Below the pieces are notes generated by a model. It was not told the DNA's origin. It saw only the letters and a list, made by a program, of their open reading frames with translations, and did not search any database. From Georgenia sp. SYP-B2076 (lineage in GTDB: Bacteria; Actinomycetota; Actinomycetes; Actinomycetales; Actinomycetaceae), in the NCBI RefSeq assembly GCF_003991205.1, contig NZ_RXOZ01000006.1:24969-88968 (forward strand): 64,000 bases of DNA, given 5' to 3'. Position numbers and translations under genes: made by a program. The first letter of the stretch is position 1, and every line of letters starts with the position of its first letter. Below are positions 56,474 through 64,000 of this stretch, one piece after another.

Positions 56474-56968
56474 CTAGTGATCCTGCGGCGCGGTGGTCCG
56501 CGCCCCCCGAGGTCCTGCACCGAGCGTACGGGTTTTCCCGACGTCGGTCGGCGCCGCGCTGCCCGAGGCGTCGTCCGCCTTTGCCGCGGCGAGGTCCCGA
56601 TTCGACCAGTGGCCGCGCGGCGGAACGTGGTCGACGCCGCCCTTGCTCCACGGGTTGCACCGCAGCAGCCGCCACGCGCCGAGCGCCGCACCCTTGAGCA
56701 GCCCGTGCCGGCGCAACGCCGTCACGGCGTAGGCCGAGCAGGACGGGTAGTACTTGCACGTGCGCGGCAGCCACGGCGAGACGACGAGCTGGTAGGCCCG
56801 CACGAGCCCCAGCGCCAGCCACGTCAGCGGGTTGCGCACCCGCGCGTCCGTGTCTGACGAAGGAGCCTGGTTCGGCGCCCCAGTCCGGTCCGGCGTCGGC
56901 CCTGCGCCGTCGGACCCGCCGCCCCGGCCGCGCCGCTGCGCGACTGGTCGGGGTGGCCCGGCACTCAT
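56474..56968 (-). CDS. yidD: YidD membrane protein insertion efficiency factor
   Basis: A 164-aa YidD. The core is standard: [40 protein letters not shown] and [15 protein letters not shown]. YidD is a small amphipathic membrane-associated protein aiding insertion by YidC. Extra polar sequence flanks the core on both sides (about 45 residues before, 45 after). The ATG at 56968 overlaps the rnpA stop by four bases. Confidence 0.92.
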   Translation of the reverse strand: MSAGPPRPVAQRRGRGGGSDGAGPTPDRTGAPNQAPSSDTDARVRNPLTWLALGLVRAYQLVVSPWLPRTCKYYPSCSAYAVTALRRHGLLKGAALGAWRLLRCNPWSKGGVDHVPPRGHWSNRDLAAAKADDASGSAAPTDVGKTRTLGAGPRGARTTAPQDH

Positions 56969-57360
56969 CCGCCCGCCCGCCCGGCCGGGCGTCGCCCGTC
57001 CGCGCGCCTGCGGGCAGCGAGCAGCGCGACGTCCAGGTCCCGCGCGAGGGCGTCGAACGGCGCTGTGGCGGCGCCGGGCAACGCCCGCACCACGACCCGG
57101 CAACCGGGTGGCAGCTGCGGGAGGCGGTCGCGCATGAGGGCCCGGAGGCGTCGCTTGACGTGATTGCGATGCACGGCGGTGCCCACGCTCTTGGGCACGA
57201 TGAAACCGACCAGGACGGTGGAGCCGTCCTGGTCGGTCTCAGGGTGCTGACGGGCGAGCCTCAGGTGCACGACGACGCGGCTGGCGCCACTTCGGGCGCC
57301 ACGGCGCACTGCGTCGGAGAAGTCATCCGATCGACGCATGCGGTGCCGGGCCGGCAGCAC
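56965..57360 (-). CDS. rnpA: Ribonuclease P protein component
   Basis: A 131-aa RNase P protein subunit. It starts [20 protein letters not shown] and has the RNR motif in [19 protein letters not shown]. It helps the RNase P RNA cut tRNA 5' leaders. GTG 57360 is the start, nine bases after the rpmH stop. The C-terminus is an Arg/Gly-rich tail. Confidence 0.94.
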   Translation of the reverse strand: MLPARHRMRRSDDFSDAVRRGARSGASRVVVHLRLARQHPETDQDGSTVLVGFIVPKSVGTAVHRNHVKRRLRALMRDRLPQLPPGCRVVVRALPGAATAPFDALARDLDVALLAARRRADGRRPAGRAGG

Positions 57361-57369
57361 CGTCCTAGC

Positions 57370-57507
57370 TCACGCAGAAAGCTCGGAACGCCCCTTGCGA
57401 CGGCGCGCAGAAAGGATGGCGCGGCCGGCGCGGGTGCGCATCCGCAGACGGAACCCGTGCACCTTGGCCCGGCGCCGGTTGTTCGGCTGGAAAGTCCGCT
57501 TGCTCAC
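57370..57507 (-). CDS. rpmH: 50S ribosomal protein L34
   Basis: A 45-aa L34: [20 protein letters not shown] then [20 protein letters not shown]. It binds 23S rRNA. GTG 57507 follows TTTGGAG at correct spacing; the longer open frame upstream is not L34. It is the first gene of the leftward operon and shares its upstream region with dnaA. Confidence 0.97.
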   Translation of the reverse strand: MSKRTFQPNNRRRAKVHGFRLRMRTRAGRAILSARRRKGRSELSA

Positions 57508-57650
57508 GGCATTACTCCAAAACGGTCGGTGATTCTCATGAGGCGCCGCCACGTCCTGGCAGTGCACGATCGTCGCCGTCGGAGACGGAGCCCGGCACCC
57601 ACGAAACCTGTTCGCGGGCACACCAGATCGTCCGTCGAGACGGCTTCCCT

Positions 57651-57679
57651 ACGGTACGTGAGCGGACCGCCGCGGTCAA
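57651..57679 (-). promoter_or_regulatory. Promoter of the rpmH operon
   Basis: On the minus strand TTGACC (57674-57679), 17 bases, then TACCGT (57651-57656), a good housekeeping-sigma promoter. Transcripts would start near 57644, leaving about 137 bases of leader before rpmH. Confidence 0.6.
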
Positions 57680-57754
57680 TCCGAGGACGTGCGACGACGA
57701 TGCCGGCGGGGTCGCCAGCGCACTGCGGCAGCGACTCGGCGGCCGTGGAAGTCC

Positions 57755-57760
57755 TATGAT
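57755..57760 (+). promoter_or_regulatory. Candidate -10 element of the dnaA promoter
   Basis: TATGAT reads towards dnaA, about 160 bases before its start; the matching -35 (CGACTC near 57732) is weak. DnaA-box-like sites lie downstream of it, which would allow autorepression. Confidence 0.4.
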
Positions 57761-57818
57761 CGGGCACCGAGGCCTGGGACGCTGCGGCGGGACGAGGGGC
57801 GAGCCCCCCGCCGACCAC

Positions 57819-57863
57819 TGATCCACAGGTGTACCCACAGTCTGTGGATAGACGTGTGGACAC
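57819..57863. promoter_or_regulatory. DnaA-box-like cluster upstream of dnaA
   Basis: Four sites close to TTRTCCACA or its complement in 45 bases: TGATCCACA 57819, GTACCCACA 57831, TGTGGATAG 57843 and TGTGGACAC 57855. They lie 56-100 bases before the dnaA start and probably serve autoregulation or form part of the origin. Confidence 0.6.
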
Positions 57864-57918
57864 GCGGACGCCGTGCCACACTCGCCATCAGCGTTCCGTC
57901 ACTGCAAGGGGATCATCG

Positions 57919-59403
57919 TTGCCTGAGAATCCACCCGTCACCGCGAGCTGGGCGCGGGCGGTCGAGATCCTCACCAGCAAGGGCGAGATCGGCGGCGCCC
58001 AGCTCGCCTTCGTCCGGATGACGCGGCCCCTGGGCGTCATCGACGAGACCATCCTCCTCGCGGTCCCGAGCGACTTCGCCAAGGACTTCCTCGAGACCCG
58101 GGCGCGGGAACCCATCACCGCCGCGCTCAGCGAGGTCGCCGGCGCCCCCGTCCGCTTCGCCGTCACGGTCGATCCCACGCTCGAGGAGGTCCCGGCCGCG
58201 GCGGCGACCGAGCCGGTCCCCGCCCACGCCGCGGCGACCACGGCGAGCGCCGCTCCCGGTGCCCGGGCGGCGCTGCCCGCCGAGCGCCAGGACCTGCCGA
58301 TCCCACCCCCGCCGCAGCGCAAGAGCGCCGATCGTGGGTCCTCCGCCGAGGACCACTCGCTCGACTCCTCCCGCCTGAACCCGAAGTACACCTTCGAGAC
58401 CTTCGTCACCGGCTCGTCGAACCGGTTCGCGCACGCGGCGGCCACCGCCGTCGCCGAGGCTCCCGCCAAGGCGTACAACCCGCTGTTCATCTACGGCGGC
58501 TCGGGTCTGGGCAAGACCCACCTCCTCCACGCGATCGGCCACTACGCGCGCAACCTCTACCCCGGCATCCGGGTGCGCTACGTGAACTCCGAGGAGTTCA
58601 CGAACGACTTCATCAACTCCATCCGCGACGACAAGGCCGAGAGCTTCCAGCGCCGGTACCGCAACGTCGACGTCCTCCTCATCGACGACATCCAGTTCCT
58701 GGGTGGCAAGGAGCAGACGGTCGAGGAGTTCTTTCACACGTTCAACACCCTGCACAACGACAACAAGCAGGTCGTGATCACCTCGGACCTGCCGCCCAAG
58801 CAGCTCAAGGGTTTCGAGGACCGGCTGACGTCCCGGTTCGAGTGGGGCCTGCTTACCGACGTGCAGCCGCCCGACCTCGAGACCCGCATCGCGATCCTGC
58901 GGAAGAAGGCCGTCAACGAGAACCTGCAGGCCTCCGACGACGTGCTCGAGTACATCGCCTCCCGGATCTCCACGAACATCCGGGAGCTGGAGGGCGCGCT
59001 CATCCGCGTGACCGCCTTCGCGAACCTCAACCGGCAGCCGGTCGAGCTGTCCCTCGCCGAGATGGTGCTCAAGGACCTCATCACGGACCCCGACGGCGAG
59101 GACATCACCCCGGCGCTCATCATGGGGCAGACGGCGACCTACTTCTCCGTGTCCATCGAGGCGCTCTGCTCGGCGGACCGCTCGCGGGTGCTGGTCAACG
59201 CGCGGCAGATCGCCATGTACCTCTGCCGTGAGCTCACGGACCTCTCGCTGCCCAAGATCGGCCAGCTGTTCGGCGGCCGGGACCACACCACGGTCATGCA
59301 CGCCAACCGCAAGATCCGTGAGCAGATGGCCGAGAAACGCTCGACGTTCAACCAGGTCACCGAGCTGACCAACCGCATCAAGCAGAAGGCCCGCGGAAAC
59401 TGA
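57919..59403 (+). CDS. dnaA: Chromosomal replication initiator DnaA
   Basis: A 494-aa DnaA. Domain I is residues 1-85 ([20 protein letters not shown]), domain II a variable linker (about 90-150), domain III the AAA+ ATPase with Walker [18 protein letters not shown] and Walker [13 protein letters not shown], domain IV the DNA-binding [23 protein letters not shown]-bound DnaA opens the origin. I chose TTG 57919, with AAGGGG eight bases before it, because it begins the family; the frame is open up to 57829 without similarity. oriC and dnaN follow. Confidence 0.97.
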   Translation: MPENPPVTASWARAVEILTSKGEIGGAQLAFVRMTRPLGVIDETILLAVPSDFAKDFLETRAREPITAALSEVAGAPVRFAVTVDPTLEEVPAAAATEPVPAHAAATTASAAPGARAALPAERQDLPIPPPPQRKSADRGSSAEDHSLDSSRLNPKYTFETFVTGSSNRFAHAAATAVAEAPAKAYNPLFIYGGSGLGKTHLLHAIGHYARNLYPGIRVRYVNSEEFTNDFINSIRDDKAESFQRRYRNVDVLLIDDIQFLGGKEQTVEEFFHTFNTLHNDNKQVVITSDLPPKQLKGFEDRLTSRFEWGLLTDVQPPDLETRIAILRKKAVNENLQASDDVLEYIASRISTNIRELEGALIRVTAFANLNRQPVELSLAEMVLKDLITDPDGEDITPALIMGQTATYFSVSIEALCSADRSRVLVNARQIAMYLCRELTDLSLPKIGQLFGGRDHTTVMHANRKIREQMAEKRSTFNQVTELTNRIKQKARGN

Positions 59404-60347
59404 GGCGGTCCCCCGCCCCAGTCGTCGAGCTCGGCGGGTAGCCCCAGGACACTCCCAACGGTCCTGGTGACCGCCACCCCGGACGAGGCGGCGCCGACCG
59501 GCTGACGCCCCGCCGACCCGCCCCGGGTGTGCCGCCCTGGCTCCGGGCGACCCTGCGGGCCCCGTCCGGGCGGGTGTGCCTGCATCCGCCGCCGGCCCCG
59601 CCTGCGCTCGGGCGCTCGGCACCGACGCGCACCGGCATCGGCCCACGCCCCGTGACCCACACGGCCCGCGACGCCCCCTTCACACGCTTCACGCGACCAG
59701 GAGACCGGCCGCGGCAACGCTGCCACCGTGGTCGCCGTGGGCGGAGCGCGGTATCTGCGCGGGCCGGCCCGGCCCGCGACGGCGCCCGTCCGCGCCGGTC
59801 CCCGCCCCAGGGTGTGGCCCCACCACAGCCAGGGCGGCCCCACCACAAGTGGGCGCCGCCACGCTTCCCGTCCCGCCAAGAATGTGACCCGCACCACAAC
59901 GATCGGGCATTCTGTGTCCGGGGCGTGAGCCCGGTCACGAGAACCGCCGATACACAGGTGTGCACATCCCTGTGGATATCGGTGGACAACCCCGATGCCA
60001 CCGGTGGAAATCCACAGCCGTCCGGTGGACAGCCGCCGTGCCCGAATCCCAAATCCACCGCCAGCACCGGTTACCCACAGGCGCGGCCACCACCTGGCTC
60101 ACAGGGCGCTTGTCGGGGGGACCTGCACGAAGGGACGTTTTCCACAGTCTCCACAGGTGCTACTACGACGATGACAACTTCTCCAGGAAATGGGTGTGGA
60201 CAGCCAACAACACGAGAACGTGTCACTCGTTCCTGGGGCGAACTACCCGGGCCACGGCTTTGGCACACTCGGCGTTGTCGTCCTCGCGTAAGGTTGGCCT
60301 GCGCCGCGTACACCCTCCGGCGTGACATCGAGAGAAGGTCATCCATC
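59404..60347. other. oriC: Replication origin oriC (dnaA-dnaN intergenic region)
   Basis: A 944-base non-coding region between dnaA and dnaN, the actinobacterial origin position. DnaA-box-like 9-mers concentrate at 59971-60203: TGTGGATAT 59971, GGTGGACAA 59981, AAATCCACA 60008, GGTGGACAG 60024, TTACCCACA 60071, TTTTCCACA 60138, GTCTCCACA 60147 and TGTGGACAG 60195, with orientations in both directions. None is a perfect TTATCCACA, which is normal for high-GC origins. The locally AT-richer bases near 60160-60195 may be the unwinding site. The first 500 bases hold nothing I recognise. Confidence 0.85.
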
Positions 60348-61478
60348 GTGAAGTTCAGGGTTGAGCGCGACGTCCTGGCCGAGGCTGTCACCTGGACGGC
60401 GCGCTCCCTTCCGACGCGGCCGCCGGTGCCCGTGCTCGCCGGCGTGCGGCTCGAGGCCTCCGCGGACGGCACCCTGACGCTCTCGAGCTTCGACTACGAG
60501 GTCTCGGCCCGCTCCCAGGTCGCCGCCGAGGTGGACTCCGCCGGGCTCGCCCTCGTCTCCGGACGGCTGCTGGCCGACATCTGCAAGTCCCTGCCCACGA
60601 AGCCTGTCGACGTCGACGTCGAGGGGTCGAAGGTCATCCTGACCTGCGGCGCGTCGCGCTTCACGCTCCTGACGATGCCGGTCGACGACTACCCGGCGCT
60701 GCCCGCGATGCCCGAGGTCTCCGGCAGCATCGACGCCGGCGTGCTCACCGAGGCCGTCGCCCAGGTCACCACTGCCGCCAGCCGCGACGAGACGCTGCCG
60801 CTGCTCACCGGTGTGCGCATGGAGATCGAGGGCGAGAAGCTCACCCTCCTGGCCACCGACCGCTACCGCCTGGCGATGCGCGAGCTCACCTGGAACCCCA
60901 CCGCGCCGTCGATCTCGGCCGTCGCGCTCGTGCGCGCCCGCACGCTCTCCGACGTCGCGAAGTCCATGACGAGCGCCGGCGCGGTCGACGTGGCGCTGGC
61001 CACCGAGGGGCCCGCGGCCCTCATCGGGTTCGAGTCCGGGGGGCGGCGCACCACCTCCCTGCTCGTCGAGGGCGACTACCCGCCGGTCCGGCGCCTGTTC
61101 CCCGAGACGACGACGACGCACGCCGTCGTCAGCACCCACGCCCTGGTCGAGGCCGCCCGCCGTGTGAGCCTCGTGGCCGAGCGCAACACCCCGATCCGTC
61201 TGAGCTTCAGCGAGGGGCAGGTCGTCCTCGAGGCCGGGCAGGGCGACGACGCACAGGCCTCCGAGGCGATCGAGGCCTCGCTCACCGGCGAGGCGATCAC
61301 GACGGCCTTCAACCCCCACTACCTCCTGGACGGCCTCGGCGCCCTGACGACGACGTTCGTCCGGATGTCGTTCACGCATCCCAGCAAGCCGGCGGTCATG
61401 ACCGGGCAGGGCTCGCTGGAGGGCGACGACATCGAGGACTTCAAGTACCTGCTCATGCCGATCCGCTTCGCCGGCTGA
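60348..61478 (+). CDS. dnaN: DNA polymerase III sliding clamp (beta subunit)
   Basis: A 376-aa beta clamp made of three repeated domains. KFRVERDVLAEAVTWTARSL opens it, LLTGVRMEIEGEKLTLLATD and DRYRLAMRELTW lie in the second domain, and it ends EDFKYLLMPIRFAG with the conserved M-P-I/V-R. The dimer encircles DNA and tethers polymerases and repair factors. GTG 60348 has GAGAAGG upstream; the open frame through oriC before it is not coding. A strong terminator follows. Confidence 0.96.
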   Translation: MKFRVERDVLAEAVTWTARSLPTRPPVPVLAGVRLEASADGTLTLSSFDYEVSARSQVAAEVDSAGLALVSGRLLADICKSLPTKPVDVDVEGSKVILTCGASRFTLLTMPVDDYPALPAMPEVSGSIDAGVLTEAVAQVTTAASRDETLPLLTGVRMEIEGEKLTLLATDRYRLAMRELTWNPTAPSISAVALVRARTLSDVAKSMTSAGAVDVALATEGPAALIGFESGGRRTTSLLVEGDYPPVRRLFPETTTTHAVVSTHALVEAARRVSLVAERNTPIRLSFSEGQVVLEAGQGDDAQASEAIEASLTGEAITTAFNPHYLLDGLGALTTTFVRMSFTHPSKPAVMTGQGSLEGDDIEDFKYLLMPIRFAG

Positions 61479-61490
61479 CGTGGGAGTCGT

Positions 61491-61518
61491 CACACCGGGC
61501 ACAATCGAGCCCGGTGTG
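61491..61518 (+). terminator. Terminator after dnaN
   Basis: CACACCGGGC and GCCCGGTGTG pair perfectly over 10 bp around an eight-base loop, 12 bases past the dnaN stop, followed by GTGTTGT. Confidence 0.75.
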
Positions 61519-61606
61519 GTGTTGTCCCTGACGCGGCCCGCTGACGTGGCCGCACTCCCACGTGACGAGCGATGGACGGGCTGAGCCCCCCAGGAAACGA
61601 GCTGTG

Positions 61607-62506
<900 letters not shown>

Positions 62507-62607
62507 GCACCACCCCCGGGACACCGGGCACGTGGGGCGCCGCGGCAACGGGCACGGCGCCTCACCGCACCCCACAGCCAGCACGAGGACGGAGGAAGGA
62601 CCAGGGC

Positions 62608-63837
62608 ATGTATGTCTCCGACCTGGCCCTGAACGACTTCCGCTCCTACCACGAGGTGGTCCTCGCCCTCGAGCCCGGGGTCACCGCGTTCGTCGGCCAG
62701 AACGGCCAGGGCAAGACGAACCTCGTCGAGGCGGTCGCCTATCTCTCCACCTTCTCCAGCCACCGCGTCGCCGCGGATGCCGCGCTCGTGCGCCAGGGCA
62801 CCGACGGCGCCGTCGTCCGGGCGAAGGTCGTCCACGGCGACCGACCCACCCTCGTCGAGCTCGAGATCGTCTCCGGCAAGGCCAACCGCGCCCGGCTCAA
62901 CCGCGCGCCGGCCCGGACCCGGGACGTCCTCGGGGTAGTCCGCACCGTGCTGTTCGCGCCGGAGGACCTCGAGCTCGTCAAGGGGGACCCCGCCCACCGG
63001 CGCCGCTTCCTCGACGACCTCGTTGTGCTGCTCACGCCGCGCCTGGCGGGCGTGCGCGCGGAGTACGACAAGGTGCTGCGCCAGCGCGGCGCGCTGCTGA
63101 AGTCCGCGGGCGCCGCCCGGCGCCGCGGCGCGCGCGTGGACCTGAGCACCCTGGACGTGTGGGACGGCCAGCTCGCGGCGGCCGGCAGCCAGCTCGTCGC
63201 CGCCCGCACGCGCCTCGTCCGGGCGCTGCGCCCCTTCGTGGCCCAGGCCTACGAGCAGGTCAGCGCCGGGCAGGGGGCCGCGCGGATCGACTACCGCGCG
63301 AGCATCGACAACGCCGACGGCGTGGCGGAGCACAGCGCCGCCGACCTGGACGGCGACGAGCCGCCCGCCCTCGCCGCGCGCGAGGCCGTCGAGGGGCGTG
63401 AGATGGCACTCATGGACGTCCCGGCGCTCACCGAGCGGCTCCTCGCCGCGATGGGTCGCGTCCGCCAGAAGGAGATCGACCGCGGCGTCTCGCTCGTGGG
63501 GCCGCACCGCGACGACCTGGTGCTCTCCCTGGGGACCCTGCCCGCCAAGGGCTACGCCAGCCACGGGGAGTCCTGGTCCTACGCGCTCGCCCTGCGCCTG
63601 GCCTCCTACGAGGTGTTGCGGGACGACGACTCCTCCCCCTGGGGGGTCGACGGCGAGCCGGTACTCATCCTCGACGACGTCTTCGCCGAGCTCGACACCC
63701 GCCGCCGCGAGCGGCTCGCGGCCATGGTCGCCGGCGCCCAGCAGGTCCTCATCACCGCGGCCGTGCCCGAGGACGTCCCGGCTGCCCTGGACGGCGCCCG
63801 GTTCACCGTGCACGGCGGGGAGGTCAGCCGTGGCTGA
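62608..63837 (+). CDS. recF: DNA replication/repair protein RecF
   Basis: A 409-aa SMC-like ATPase for gap repair with RecO and RecR. Walker [19 protein letters not shown], signature [18 protein letters not shown] and Walker [21 protein letters not shown] are present. The ATG at 62608 follows GGAGGAAGG. Its last eight bases overlap the next gene. Confidence 0.95.
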   Translation: MYVSDLALNDFRSYHEVVLALEPGVTAFVGQNGQGKTNLVEAVAYLSTFSSHRVAADAALVRQGTDGAVVRAKVVHGDRPTLVELEIVSGKANRARLNRAPARTRDVLGVVRTVLFAPEDLELVKGDPAHRRRFLDDLVVLLTPRLAGVRAEYDKVLRQRGALLKSAGAARRRGARVDLSTLDVWDGQLAAAGSQLVAARTRLVRALRPFVAQAYEQVSAGQGAARIDYRASIDNADGVAEHSAADLDGDEPPALAAREAVEGREMALMDVPALTERLLAAMGRVRQKEIDRGVSLVGPHRDDLVLSLGTLPAKGYASHGESWSYALALRLASYEVLRDDDSSPWGVDGEPVLILDDVFAELDTRRRERLAAMVAGAQQVLITAAVPEDVPAALDGARFTVHGGEVSRG

Positions 63838-64000
63838 CCGCGAGCCCGGCCCCGTCCCGGAGGGCCGGGCGGACGGTGCGGCGGCCGGCGGGCCGGAAGA
63901 CGGCGACGCGGACGCCGTCGCGCGCCTCGCCCTCGAACGGGCCCGGGCGGCCGCCCGGGCCAAGGGGAGGAGCCCGTCCGTGCGCCGGGTGAGATCGTCC
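63830..64000 (+). CDS. DciA/DUF721-family protein (partial, runs off the window)
   Basis: The first 57 codons of a gene starting with GTG 63830, overlapping recF by eight bases. After an acidic, Gly/Pro/Asp-rich beginning, [20 protein letters not shown] is the characteristic helix of the DUF721 proteins always found after recF in actinobacteria. The family includes DciA, which helps load the replicative helicase. The conserved domain itself lies beyond the window end. Confidence 0.8.
   Translation, partial: MADREPGPVPEGRADGAAAGGPEDGDADAVARLALERARAAARAKGRSPSVRRVRSS

Overview
The window is high-GC actinobacterial chromosome around the replication origin. The gene order parB-parA / rsmG-jag-yidC-yidD-rnpA-rpmH / dnaA-oriC-dnaN-gnd-recF-dciA is the standard origin neighbourhood. 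The second conserved block (CCA-adding enzyme, NUDIX, DUF6049, MurJ, trxB-trxA) and the many GTG/TTG starts point to the Actinomycetota. A Micrococcales member near Georgenia/Cellulomonadaceae is my inference from gene order and protein style; I could not test it.

Layout. (1) 1-19.4 kb is a patchwork accessory region: a phosphotriesterase-fold protein lacking most metal ligands, a photolyase, a membrane alpha/beta hydrolase, a GlxA-type regulator beside a broken DJ-1/PfpI gene, a decayed coiled-coil gene, a CmtR-like repressor with a P1B-4 metal ATPase, an arsenic cluster (aquaporin, ArsR-phosphatase fusion, ArsC, truncated trxB), a TetR regulator with a 21-bp operator, a STAS protein, a lipid kinase, a YtrA-type regulator with its membrane partner, an EcsC-family protein and a decayed IS3 element. 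(2) 19.4-36.7 kb is mostly core: dnaB, a MATE exporter, rpsF-ssb-rpsR-rplI, a class A PBP, padR-ino1, a P2-type cation ATPase, an MFS transporter, an endonuclease V-like repair gene and the CCA-adding enzyme. (3) 36.8-48.3 kb reads rightward: NUDIX, DUF6049, a 1458-aa MurJ-pseudokinase fusion, trxB behind a SigR-like promoter, trxA, an aminotransferase and a Ddl-like ligase. (4) 48.5-64 kb is the origin and segregation block.

Functional links. Metal and arsenic genes share thiol chemistry with trxB/trxA; ino1 makes the inositol used in mycothiol and phosphatidylinositol; the PBP, MurJ fusion and Ddl-like ligase serve cell-wall growth; dnaA, dnaN, dnaB, ssb, recF, dciA, parA, parB and parS serve replication and segregation.

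Most notable: about 2.96 kb without credible genes between parA and rsmG holds nine parS or near-parS sites and a possible transposon-end repeat, forming a compact centromere-like island. Also of interest are the metal-ligand-poor phosphotriesterase homologue, a ~420-bp near-identical partial copy of trxB inside the arsenic cluster, a second cluster of DnaA-box-like sites upstream of dnaB, and a ParB with a roughly 170-residue low-complexity insertion.
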